A DNA stretch of 64,000 bases. It comes from Schizochytrium sp. TIO01 (taxonomy: Eukaryota > Sar > Bigyra > Thraustochytrida > Thraustochytriidae). Under the pieces are notes generated by a model. The model worked only from the letters and a program-made list of their open reading frames with translations, made no database searches and had not been told where the DNA came from. Shown one piece after another: positions 55,537-64,000 of the stretch; the stretch's first letter is position 1, and the number at the start of each line of letters is the position of its first letter. Where the stretch lies: contig SMSO01000006.1 in assembly GCA_004764695.1 (NCBI GenBank), positions 848,859 to 912,858 on the forward strand, given 5' to 3'. The position numbers and the translations under genes were made by a program.

Positions 55537-56775
55537 TTAGAGCTCCTTCTCGATAGCAACTTCCTCATCAGGGATGAACTCGATCTCTTCTTCTTCATCC
55601 TCCTCCTCGGCAGCCTCTTCCTCAGCGGCGTCTTCCTCAGCAGCAGCCTCAAGTTTAGCGGCCTCGATAGCCTCCTTGGCCTCGCGCTCGCCCTCCTTGG
55701 TGACCTCGAAGGTCTCCTTGGCAAAGGCCTTGGCCTCCTCAAGATCGTTGCCAATGTAAATGTTGTCAAAGATGGATCCGCTGTCCACAACCCAGAGCTC
55801 AAACCCAACAGATCCAATGTCATCGTAAGCGTATGCCTGGTCGTTGTAGTCCGGGTTCGGGAGCTGCTTGGGCTTCCAAGGTCCCTTGTAGTCTGGGTTC
55901 TTGATCTTCTTCTGCACCCAGGGTCCCTTGAAGTCCGGGTTCGGGATCATGGGGGGCTCCCACTCGCCGTCATCCTCGTCATCCCAGTCCTCAGGCTTAG
56001 CTGCCTCGGGATCGGCAATAGTCTCAGGGATGTCATCGTATCCCTCGGGCTTGACATCCTCCGGGTCGAGCATCATCGGGTCTTCGATCCAGTCCTCAGG
56101 CTTGACATCCTCAGGATCATCGATGGTGGCAGGAGGCATGTTCCAGCCCTCGGGAAGAGAGCCGGAGCTCTTCTCCTGGAGATCCATGTACACAGTGTAG
56201 GTGTTATCAGGGCGGACATGAAGCGTGTAGAGATGGGTGAACTCGTTCTTGTCAGCGTACTCGAGCTTGATATCCTCGTTCTTCAGAAGGTTGTTTCCCT
56301 CATAGTTGAAGATAAGGTGGATCCGAGACACATCGTAGCCACACAGATCAGGGCCAAACATAATCTTGTACGGGGTGTCGCCTCCAAAGTTCTCCTGATC
56401 AATTTCGGAGCCCATGAGCTTGATGTAGCCACCGCCGCAAAAACCTGCGGTGCGTCCCTCATTCTTGACACTAAACTGAAGCACGAGGTCCTGGTCCTTA
56501 TTGGAGAAAGGGGTATCCAACTTGCGAGAAATGCCGTAGAACCGGGCACGATCCTTGGTGCGAATACCCTTATCTTTCACGGCATCGCCAAACCATTCTC
56601 CGGCACTCCACTCCCATGTTCCCATGGCATCTTCGCCCTTCCACTTTGAGTCTACCCACCTGTCACGCCAGGCCTCGTCTTCGAAGGTCTCCTTAAGGTA
56701 CGTCTCGCCCTGAGCAAGACCCAGCACGGTGGCAAAGGCAAGCGCCGAGGCGCAAACACTGGCGGTTAACTGCAT
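55537..56775 (-). CDS. CALR: Calreticulin
   Basis: ER luminal Ca2+-binding lectin chaperone. 412 residues: signal peptide about 1-23, then a lectin domain with the conserved disulfide pair (CGGGYIKLMG and LCGYDVSRIHLIFNYEG) and the sugar-site block DKNEFTHLYTLHVRPDNTY. The P-domain arm has three type-A repeats (DPEDVKPEDW-like) followed by three type-B repeats (NPDYKGPW-like). Three plus three repeats and no transmembrane helix mark calreticulin rather than calnexin (four plus four plus TM). The C-domain is Glu/Ala-rich and acidic, as expected for low-affinity Ca2+ binding. The last four residues are EKEL, not KDEL or HDEL, so ER retrieval may use a variant signal. The codons are skewed to C/G third positions, consistent with high expression. 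Confidence 0.97.
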   Translation of the reverse strand: MQLTASVCASALAFATVLGLAQGETYLKETFEDEAWRDRWVDSKWKGEDAMGTWEWSAGEWFGDAVKDKGIRTKDRARFYGISRKLDTPFSNKDQDLVLQFSVKNEGRTAGFCGGGYIKLMGSEIDQENFGGDTPYKIMFGPDLCGYDVSRIHLIFNYEGNNLLKNEDIKLEYADKNEFTHLYTLHVRPDNTYTVYMDLQEKSSGSLPEGWNMPPATIDDPEDVKPEDWIEDPMMLDPEDVKPEGYDDIPETIADPEAAKPEDWDDEDDGEWEPPMIPNPDFKGPWVQKKIKNPDYKGPWKPKQLPNPDYNDQAYAYDDIGSVGFELWVVDSGSIFDNIYIGNDLEEAKAFAKETFEVTKEGEREAKEAIEAAKLEAAAEEDAAEEEAAEEEDEEEEIEFIPDEEVAIEKEL

Positions 56776-58029
56776 TTTCTCAAGCCGCGCTTCACAAACC
56801 TTCTCTCAAACTCGTTCGCAGCACGACTTCAATTCCGGGTGCACAGAGTTCTTGTCTTGAAGACTTTCGAGGTTTGCAGGGACTTTTGAATATGGATTTG
56901 CAGCTCGCCAGCCTGGCTTTCTGAAGAGCCTCCGAGTCCCTATCCAACGTGGCGCTGCTGTCTATTTTCAGTTTCTTGCATCGCTGTATTAATACAAGTT
57001 TTATATGTGCATCTCGAAGCAGCACTAAACCGAAAGACCTCTGCCCTATTTGCAATATAGCGCTGTGGGAATAAAAGCGAAGCGAGAGCTCTGCCGCACC
57101 AATGTTCGAGAGAAAATCTTTCTACAGTACGGTTAAGGATACTATGTAACCCGTGAGTTGATATAATAAAAACTATCAGAAGGATCCGATGGGGCGTTTT
57201 TGCTAAAAAAGAAATTGCAAGGATTAGCGGAGGTCAAGGTGTACTGAAATGTGGGGCTGTTGGGCTAGACACAGGCTGCAGCACATGCACGCTTGACGCG
57301 TGGCGCATTTACAGACGAGAGAGCAACATATTGGAGACGTGGACTTTCGCAAGTTATTGTCAAGAGAGCCAGGCAAGCTAAGATATGGGTGGCGAAGAGT
57401 TTGGTTTACTTCGGAAGTTTGGACGAGAATAAACATACCTTTGCTAGGGAAACAACAAATGCGTAGGTGGGTATGTGTGTATATGTGCATGTGCATACGA
57501 CTATTTGACTGATGCACTGGGAGATGAGCTCAAGTTACCGTAGTCGAGGTTTACTTTCTCAAGTAACGTACCTACGTACTGCATAATCTTTGCCAACAAT
57601 TTCCTCTGTTTGTGAAGGCGTGCTAATGCATGAAGAGACACAACTGAGGCAAGAAAGAAAAACTTTAAGTGCGAGAGAATTGACTCGTCAGTGAGTAGCT
57701 CAGCTGGCATCGCGCCATATTCAGAATAGGACAGGAGACAATTTTATCGTTTTGAGATGTTTCTTGTAATTTGAAAGGGGAAAAAAGATTTTGCGCAATT
57801 CGCTTGCAGCAGGTAGATAGTATCATGTAAAACTCAATTTTGCATGTTGTGACAGCAGCGAAACCCCTGAGCAGGTGGCAAAAAAGAGAAATGAAAATGA
57901 AAGACGTTGGTGACGTCCTTGCCCCTCCCCGTTAGAGATTGGCTTGAGCGTCTGGCAAGAGTCACTGATTCGGATGGCATCACCATTGTTCTCACCTAGA
58001 GACTGCAACAAAAAGGAGGTAAAAACCGT
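56776..58029. other. Calreticulin upstream region
   Basis: 1.25 kb. The first 250 bp are GC-richer and probably the calreticulin promoter and 5' UTR; I found no complete ERSE (CCAAT-N9-CCACG). An ATG-started minus-strand frame at 57501-57710 (69 residues, helical composition) is unidentified. CGTACCTACGTAC occurs near 57569. Confidence 0.5.
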
Positions 58030-59187
58030 TTACTCGGACTTCTTGTCAGAGGCATCCTGCTTGGTCTTGATGGGCTCGAGGAGATCCTTGAGCTCGCCGG
58101 ACTTGTGCATGTCGGCTGTCAAATTAAAAGGAAGGATAATGAGTTCCATGGAAAATACAATGTTAGCAATGCGGTTCTCATGTAGGTTTAGATGAGCTCT
58201 TCTGGCTTGCATTTGTGCAAGCAGGCCTAATCCTGCTGAGAGCAAAAGGAATAACTTACTGATGATGTCACAGCCGCCAACAAACTCGCCGCTCACGTAG
58301 AGCTGGGGGATGGTGGGCCAGCTGGAGAACTCCTTGATGGCGTTGCGAACCTCGTTGGAGGCAAGAACGTCAGCGCTGCTGAAATCGATGCCCTCGGCCT
58401 GGAGAATAGCAACAGCCTGGGCACTGAAGCCACACTGAGGGGAGGTGGGGGTACCCTTCATGAAGAGGAGAACGTCGTGGTCCTTCACAGCCTACAGAAG
58501 TGAAACACGATTTTTAATGCCATATTATTATTAAAAAAAAACACAATATGCCGCACCGAGAACGTTAGTTTTTGTTAGGTCATTTCCTCGGCGATTTCCT
58601 TTCTTTGTTTGAATCTATAAATGGCGCAGCTTGACCTTCTAAACTCTCAAATATACCCTGTCTAAGTCAAATTTGACTGCATTTGGTAAATTGAAAACAC
58701 GAGCCCGCCTCACGATTGTTGAAGCTTCTAGCTCTGAACGAGCCAAGCATGGCAGAAGCGAGGAACCAATACTCGTCATAGAAATCAGAACAAAAAATAC
58801 GAAGAGCAATTTATGCTTGGCGAGTACATACTCCTCCTCCATGACATAATTCGGGAAGCCCCGAAGTTGCTGCTAAAAAAGAAAGAAAAGAAGAAAAGAA
58901 AATCGCCAATCTCTCGCGCTGTTGAGCAGCACTACTTGCTATTTACTTACCTTGGAGAGGAACTCCATGACGTCGTCGTCCTGCTTGACCTTGGACTGCG
59001 GCGCGAAGTCAGAGTGGCTGTCATCGCCGGAGATTTTGCCAGCGAAGCCGCGTTTCCACACGGCGTTCACAGGTGCTGCAGCAGCCATGGCGCGCATGGC
59101 AAGCGGGCTCATCTGAGCACGGGCGGCGGGGGAGCGCACGGCGGTGCGCTGCACCACGGTGCGGGCGGACTTCAGGGCGAAGTGCAT
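58030..59187 (-). CDS. GRX5: Mitochondrial monothiol (CGFS) glutaredoxin, three exons
   Basis: Fe-S cluster transfer protein of mitochondria. Exon 1 is 58951-59187 (79 codons), intron 1 is 58492-58950, exon 2 is 58260-58491, intron 2 is 58116-58259 and exon 3 is 58030-58115. Both introns begin GTAAGT and end TAG or CAG, and the joins keep frame (phases 0 and 1), giving 184 residues. Residues 1-50 are Arg/Ala-rich with no acidic residue, a mitochondrial import signal. The glutaredoxin domain covers about 67-170 with FMKGTP, the active site CGFS at 99-102, WPTIPQLYV and GGCDII. This is the only gene in the window with clear introns and shows the local splice consensus. Length and motifs match GRX5/GLRX5. 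Confidence 0.96.
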
Positions 59188-60291
59188 CTTGATTGAATTC
59201 GGTTTTCCGTGGACAAGCAAACCTCGCGCTCGAATCGACGGCTCCTGAGTTCGCGATCTGCTGCAAAGACAAACAATCGAAAAGGCTAACAAAAGCAAAA
59301 ATTCAATTTGCTTTTGGGGCTTACTTGAACAGTAGTCACTACTAGCACATACTACCTACTAATAGTGCCAATCACTCGCTTCAAGACCTTTAAATGGAGA
59401 CAGAGAGAACGAACTGATCCTTGTTCTGTTAATATGAAAACAGACACTCTCTAAGCATTGAACCGCAAGCGCCGGCGCTGCCAACAATAGAGAACCACGA
59501 GCTACGAGAAATTGAATCACTCAAAACAAAAGAAGAAAACATACTGCCTAGAACGAAACAAACAAAATAAACCAAATCACTGACCCGCTTTGCTTGTCTC
59601 GCTTGTGTTCGTTCATGTTTATGAAGATGTTGCGGAGAATACATTATGAAACCAGAGCCGCCTGAGCCGATCCATGTCGGCGACCTTAGCTCAAGGGAGC
59701 AAGCAGTTTAGAGGGGTGTTGTCTCTTTCAAGTGCCCTCGAATGTAGTAAGTACGGCGGTCTTTTTCATCCTCACAAATGCCGCATGCAGAGTCTATGTG
59801 CCATATAACGAATACAGTAGTGATACAAGAAAAGGAACAAAAAGAACACCTTTTCCAATGATCTATAGTTTTTACATTAAAAAAAGCGCGCGACTTCAAC
59901 TTCAAGTTCTTTAAAAAGAAAAGAACAGAGTCAAATAGAACAAGAATGGAATGAAATGAAATGCAAACCTCATTCTGCAGAACAGGGCTAATGCAAGATG
60001 GCCAAACAAGCGCTGAGACGCCGATGATGTTTCCGAAAAGTCAGAGAGGTGCGGCTCAGAGAAGGGATTGTTCTGTATTGTGTGAGACTCGGTGAAATTT
60101 ACTTCATCATGGCTTCTCATCTCAATAAACTCGTTGCCAAGGTGGAGGGACTAGCATTTTACATGCGAGTAGCTGGAATTCACTTAGAATTCAACCTATA
60201 AACTTTGCAAAGCTTGCATTCCGTATGGTGACAAAGTGAAGCTAAGGCCCAATTGCGGGTTAAAAACTAACCAACAACTCAGAGACAAGTT
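59188..60291. other. Glutaredoxin upstream region and 3' flank of the Fanzor relic
   Basis: 1.1 kb. A cluster of GTAGT/TACCTACTA elements at 59333-59362 lies 150-175 bp upstream of the glutaredoxin start. The part next to 60291 would hold the guide-RNA-like segment of an intact Fanzor element, but I can see no diagnostic structure. Confidence 0.5.
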
Positions 60292-61419
60292 TTAAATCAT
60301 GTCCTTCGATAGGTACCGCAAATGGATGTATCTGGCAGCGTCGAAATCACGATTAGCTACGTGTTTGCGTATTGAGCATTTGAAAACCATGGATACTCTG
60401 AGCTTGTCTTGGATGGTGGCACATTAGCTGTATGCTTTGGAAGTGTAATCCTCTTAGCAAAGAATAAGTTTACACCAAGGAAAAATCTTGGCTTTGTGAA
60501 TGAGCGCTGGACGGGATCGCAAATGACCCCAACGACACATCATTCGAACTACCTTGCTTTTAATCTAGCTTGTGGACTTGTCGACCATCTGGAAGGTTTC
60601 AAATTAGGGTAAAAGAAGAACACAATAGTTTCCATAGAGTCAAAGTGCAACCTTGTGGTGAATCTCGGTAGTATTGTTCTTGAATTTTTAGGAGTGGGCG
60701 TAGGTATGTGATTGTTAAGGCAGTCTTGCCGTTTTTCTTTTGAGCTGGTTTGCCTTGGATTCTGCGCCGATGCGTCGACAGAGTAGAAACGTGGTCATTG
60801 TGTCTTCCCCTGTGCCCCACGCAATGGCCTGTCGTACATGGTCTGAAACGATTACTTTGTCGGAGAAAGTTTTCTTTGCAAAAACGAAAGCTTTTGAGCA
60901 AAAGTGCGGTTTTGCCTTTCATTCTGCTCCTGTCACGCGACCTGACCTCGAAGAGCCGGGATTTGTCGTTCATTGTACGAGATTTGTAAGAAGATCGAAC
61001 GAGAAGTTCCTTTTTGGCGGCTAATTCATCGCTCTTGATTCGACCAGCATCGAAGGCTTTGATAAAAACCAACGATTTCTAAATTACGCACAGCTTGTGG
61101 CACTTCGAAGACCCGTTCTGGCGCATCCGTACTTTCTTTTCTCCATGGCTACCATCGAAAATTTTAGGATTGCCTTCTTCGTCTTTCAGAACTTGTTTCG
61201 TTTTAGGATGCTTCCTGATGCATTCACCTTGATACAGGGCCACCGTTTCGTCTCTACCTTTGCAAAATTATAATAAAAGGCATAACCAATGTTGTAAGCT
61301 CTTCTGGTTACGCCAAAACATGTTTTGAGTTGAGTGCGCTGGTCTTTGATTGGATAAATATGAATCTTACTAGCACGGACTACATTACACTCCCCCTTGG
61401 TCGCCTTGATCGCCTTCAT
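60292..61419 (-). pseudogene. Decayed Fanzor/TnpB-family RNA-guided nuclease
   Basis: Found by reading all minus-strand frames. The N-terminal frame opens at ATG 61419 and contains IHIYPIKDQRTQLKTCFG and RRAYN, the OrfB/TnpB helix-turn-helix signature. In other phases follow FEVPQAVRN (about 61095-61120), FEVRSRDR (about 60930-60955), and the RuvC-I region VIVSDHVR with its Asp codon at 60841-60843. The last 350 bp are in one phase: EIHHKVAL, YGNYCVLLLP, FET (RuvC-II Glu codon 60598-60600), WGHLRSRPALIHKAKIFPWC, EDYTSKAYS, FKC, and NRDFDAARYIHLRYL with the RuvC-III Asp at 60346-60348. At least four in-frame stops and several frameshifts interrupt it, and zinc-ribbon cysteines are lost (CxxC to YSxC and CSIR). 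The order and spacing match Fanzor1 or eukaryotic TnpB; the gene is dead. Confidence 0.86.
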
Positions 61420-61996
61420 TCCTTGCCTTGCAGGTCAGCAAGAAGGCGGGAACTACGACTTGCGCATCGCTTCCTCGCCCCTTCAGCAGAGTTTCAAGTC
61501 TATGCGCCAGAATGAGACAGATGCCAAGCTCACCTTTAGAGTAACCACTCGCCGTATACATCCCTAATGTGGTTGTCAATGCCAATAGAGGATGCATTTA
61601 AGGAGAGTTTTGCTTCGATGTAATCCCGCATCTGGGTTCAATCGGGCCACAAAAGGGAACCGAATACATTCCCCAAGAAACCCGCAAACCCCATCAAACG
61701 CTTCAAATCAACGTACTCCTCATCAAGCATCATAAACCCCAAACAAGCATTACTCTGCCTTTAATCTGCCTATTCATGCGCTTCCTTCCCCAGGTTCCGC
61801 AGTTCTTCATTTACATCACATTACTCCTCCTGCCACAGCCGCTACCGCTTCGCCTAACTGAGTCTGCAAGCCCCGCTTTTACTGCGCCTTCTACCCCAAT
61901 CCCTAGTCCCATCCACTTTTGTCTCCAGCCGCCTAGCCTCTAGCTACGGTGTATAGGGACCCATTCGGTGGGTACCTTTTACAGAGGAAAAAGCAG

Positions 61997-62040
61997 AATA
62001 GCGCGAAATAGGGCAAAATATGGCGAAATAAGGCGAAGTA
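61997..62040. repeat. 10-bp tandem repeat, unit AATANGGCGA, 4.4 copies
   Basis: Imperfect decamers in register 160-205 bp upstream of the SRP RNA start. Near-helical periodicity could reflect a protein-binding array. Confidence 0.85.
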
Positions 62041-62171
62041 AGCGAGGCCGTCGCTGGCAAAGAGGCCTCCCTCGTGCTCTCTGTGGTTTCTCCTGTCCGT
62101 TTGGGAGGCATGCTTAGGCTCTGCGGCGCGGCGGCTGTCCCGGCGGGCGGTTTTGCGCGAGACCCCCACGC

Positions 62172-62178
62172 ATAAAAG
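62172..62178 (+). promoter_or_regulatory. TATA-like element of the SRP RNA gene
   Basis: ATAAAAG about 30 bp upstream of the inferred RNA 5' end (GCCGGG at 62202), the distance seen in TATA-assisted Pol III genes. Confidence 0.5.
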
Positions 62179-62201
62179 CAGGTTGCGCCCCTTGTGGCAA
62201 T

Positions 62202-62500
62202 GCCGGGAGGTTACTCCTGTTACGCCCAATAGGGCGGGTGTGTTTGGGGAAGCGGTTCGAGTCCCAGGGCGTGCCGTGGGAAAGGCGTCGAGACTGCGCG
62301 CACTCTGAGGCAGTTCCCGACAGGGGCACTTCATGTAGGTGGGGTGTCCTGGTCGATAATGAGCAGCGGAACGCGTGAGGCTGGAAACAGAGCAACGAAA
62401 AGCAGGCCTGAGCTGTCAGCAAGTGTAACACGCGGTTGAGTCCGGAACCGGGTCAACATGCTCTGGAATTCATCTGCAACCCCATTTCTAAATCCTTCTT
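62202..62500 (+). ncRNA. Signal recognition particle RNA (7SL)
   Basis: RNA scaffold of SRP, which targets secretory ribosomes to the ER. The 5' end GCCGGG matches the usual 7SL start and opens two small hairpins (GGAG/CTCC and CGCCC/GGGCG) joined by TGTTA, like the Alu-domain helices 3 and 4. A perfect Pol III B box, GGTTCGAGTCC, is at 62254-62264. A long-range helix 5 pairs 62262-62273 with 62457-62468 (11 of 12 pairs counting GU). In the S domain, 62377-62394 reads GAGG-CTG-GAAA-CAG-AGCA: the GNRA-capped helix 8 tip with the AGG/AGCA symmetric loop bound by SRP54, followed by the conserved A-run (62397-62401). A helix 6-like hairpin with loop GACA lies near 62306-62333. Inferred length is about 299 nt. 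The exact ends are estimates. Confidence 0.86.
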
Positions 62501-62521
62501 TTTATTTTCTTTTTTTTTTTT
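62499..62521 (+). terminator. Pol III oligo-T terminator of the SRP RNA gene
   Basis: The first run of four or more T downstream of the B box is at 62499-62503, followed by T4 and T12 back-ups. The whole RNA body is free of TTTT. Confidence 0.8.
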
Positions 62522-64000
62522 CCCTTTCTATTTCCTTCTTTCGTTTCCTGCTTCTGTGGTTCCTTGCTCTATGCGGAAACCGCATAGCGCTTTCGGATGG
62601 AGAGCCACGGCTTCGTTTTGGTTTTTCTTTGGCTTGCCGACGAAGTTGGCACATCATATGAGGGCATCGGGGTGCTGGCGATGCGAAGGAATTCGAGGCT
62701 CGGGTAGGTGTAGTATCTAAGTGTTTGTTTATCTCTTTTGCAGATGGAAATGGCGTTTGATTGCTTGAGGGTATTGAAAATGAGGGTGTATAGAACATGG
62801 GGAGAAGAAGTGCTGTAGATAGGTGGTGTGCTTTATTTATTTTTCTTTGTAGATTAGCGGAAGGGATGAGAGCAGATGCCTCTCTGTGAACTGATGCCCC
62901 ATATTGGTAGGTATTCACTCAAGGAAAGACACTTCCGATTGAAAAGCTATGTATTATCAACCAGCACAAACCCTTCGGGGGCTCCTGTCTCACCGAATGC
63001 GTTGGTAGTGGGCGTCCTGGAAGCACTTAGATCACGTTGAACAAGATGAATTGATCATAACTCTCCCTTTGTGCACATGAATTTATTTTAGGTTTTACGC
63101 GCAATTCCATCTTGAGAGGCAAGTTTTTAAAAACTGAAAATAAGACATGTATCATGAGGGAGCGAAGTTTTGGAGAAGTGAAGTATCGGCTTTTTCGAAT
63201 GTAAAATTCCCATAGGAAAATCCTGCTTTCCTATGGATAGATGAATTTTTGGCATGTATAATTTGAGGATGATGCCCAAGCCACACGACTTCTGAGAAGT
63301 ATTTGACTTCCAGGCGCTGTTCAACAAAATGCAAGTGTTCGGCAAGTTCCTAATTCTAAACGAAACCTTCAATTTAGTTCTTTGCTTTATAAAGAAGGTT
63401 TTATAAAAGCTTTTCAATATTCTGGTCGTACTGTGGACATCGCATATTTGGAATGAACAGAATTTGGGCATCACGGAAGGCTAATCACTGACCAGCTGGA
63501 GAATGTCTGGGTGGAAAGATCTCCAGTCGAAGGAACATATAGACAAGACATTGCTAGAAATGTTTACGTCCAATTGTAAGTCCTCGAAGAATTAGGACTT
63601 AGGGTTCATATAAAATTAGAACTAGAGAACTAGAGAACTAGATGCGTGGTTGCGAACCCAAGAAAGCCAAGAGCTGAAGGCTGACAGATGCATTCAATTT
63701 GAATATTATGAAATTTGGGTCGACGATGAAGGAGGCAAACTACCACTTCGTATTTATCTAATCTAGACCAAACTTTTCTCAGTCTCCGCGTTATAAAATG
63801 AGCCAGTCTGCTTGCAAGTGTAGCACATCGCTAGCTCTAAAAGCCCAAAGTCAATTAAGCCATCTTCAAGCCTCCCATTCTTGTTTTCGCTATTGATGAG
63901 TTTTATGCTTTAGCACTGGGGAGATGAAGGCAAGGTGTTTGGTGAGCATGGCGCGATGGCGCGATGGCTAAAGTAGGCAATGATAGAGTCTTTTGAAGCT
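62522..64000. other. Right-end flank, no supported gene
   Basis: About 1.5 kb. A plus-strand stretch at 63361-63600 reads like a broken protein remnant in one phase, including LLYKEGFIKAFQYSGRTV, which recalls the uS8 pattern of a mitochondrial ribosomal protein; the frame has several stops. Not strong enough to call as a pseudogene. Confidence 0.4.

Larger units (their letters stand above)
61420..62201. other. Spacer between Fanzor relic and SRP RNA gene
   Basis: About 780 bp. Contains a 10-bp tandem repeat at 61997-62040 and the proximal SRP RNA promoter. No coding gene seen; the long minus-strand open frame at 61933-62334 is antisense to the RNA gene and repeat-driven. Confidence 0.55.

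Noticed and set aside
57501-57710. A 69-residue minus-strand frame with ATG and helical composition.
   Set aside because: No homology recognised; one such frame per few kb is expected in intergenic DNA.
57689-57760. A perfect Pol III A-box (TAGCTCAGCTGG) at 57696 suggested a tRNA.
   Set aside because: No acceptor stem, no paired D or anticodon arm and no B box downstream; a short ORF frame on the other strand also explains nothing.
60409-61024. Plus-strand open frames of 67 and 94 codons.
   Set aside because: They are antisense shadows of the Fanzor relic, whose minus-strand reading matches a known family.
61933-62334. A 133-codon minus-strand open frame with Phe/Leu-rich repeats.
   Set aside because: It is antisense to the SRP RNA gene and its repeated part comes from the 10-bp tandem repeat.
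62706-62718. GTGTAGTATCT matches the branch-site recognition core of U2 snRNA.
   Set aside because: The conserved U2 5' end and the Sm-site region are missing on both sides; an 11-base chance match.
1-64000. CRISPR arrays, bacterial-type operons, rRNA genes, reverse transcriptases and DDE transposases.
   Set aside because: Looked for spaced direct repeats, YxDD and DDE-type motifs and rRNA-like sequence; none was convincing.

Overview
The window looks like nuclear DNA of a eukaryotic protist. The proteins include TFIIIB subunit BRF1, Mediator-like MED21, calreticulin, an ERAD-type E2 enzyme, a mitochondrial CGFS glutaredoxin with two GT-AG introns, and the complex I assembly factor NDUFAF7. 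Most genes are single open frames (one is 6.7 kb) and intergenic DNA is rich in tetranucleotide repeats. A REJ/polycystin-1-like protein, few introns, about 43-45% GC by eye and standalone gamma-glutamyl phosphate reductase fit a labyrinthulomycete (thraustochytrid, Aurantiochytrium/Hondaea-like). That assignment is inference.

Layout. 1-14.4 kb is a gene-free arm full of tetranucleotide microsatellites and GC-rich islands. 14.4-29.7 kb holds a giant polycystin-1-like membrane protein (+), a tail-anchored gamma-glutamyl phosphate reductase (-), BRF1 (+) and an ankyrin protein (-). 30.8-40.5 kb holds two collinear paralogues of an unrecognised polytopic membrane family and, between them, a seven-helix membrane protein, all on the minus strand. 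42-45.9 kb has a UBE2G2-type E2 (-), two identical tRNA-Arg(TCG) genes (-) and a MED21-like gene (+). 47.7-54.4 kb has a predicted N-myristoylated, UIM-bearing alpha/beta hydrolase (+), a DUF1771-Smr protein (-) and NDUFAF7 (+), the last two divergent from one 584-bp spacer. 55.5-59.2 kb has calreticulin (-) and a three-exon mitochondrial monothiol glutaredoxin (-).

The most interesting part is the right end. At 60.3-61.4 kb a decayed Fanzor/TnpB-family RNA-guided nuclease gene lies on the minus strand. It is cut by frameshifts and stops, but all three RuvC acidic positions and the zinc-ribbon/RuvC-III block can still be read. About 800 bp further on, at 62.2-62.5 kb, is a probable signal recognition particle RNA (7SL) gene with a TATA-like box, an internal B box, an S-domain helix 8 hallmark, a long-range helix 5 and an oligo-T terminator. 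Neither locus is an open reading frame; both were found by reading all frames and looking for RNA folds.

Functional links are loose, as expected in a eukaryote: BRF1 serves the same Pol III machinery that would transcribe the tRNA and SRP RNA genes, and calreticulin, UBE2G2 and SRP RNA all belong to ER protein handling. I see no operons.
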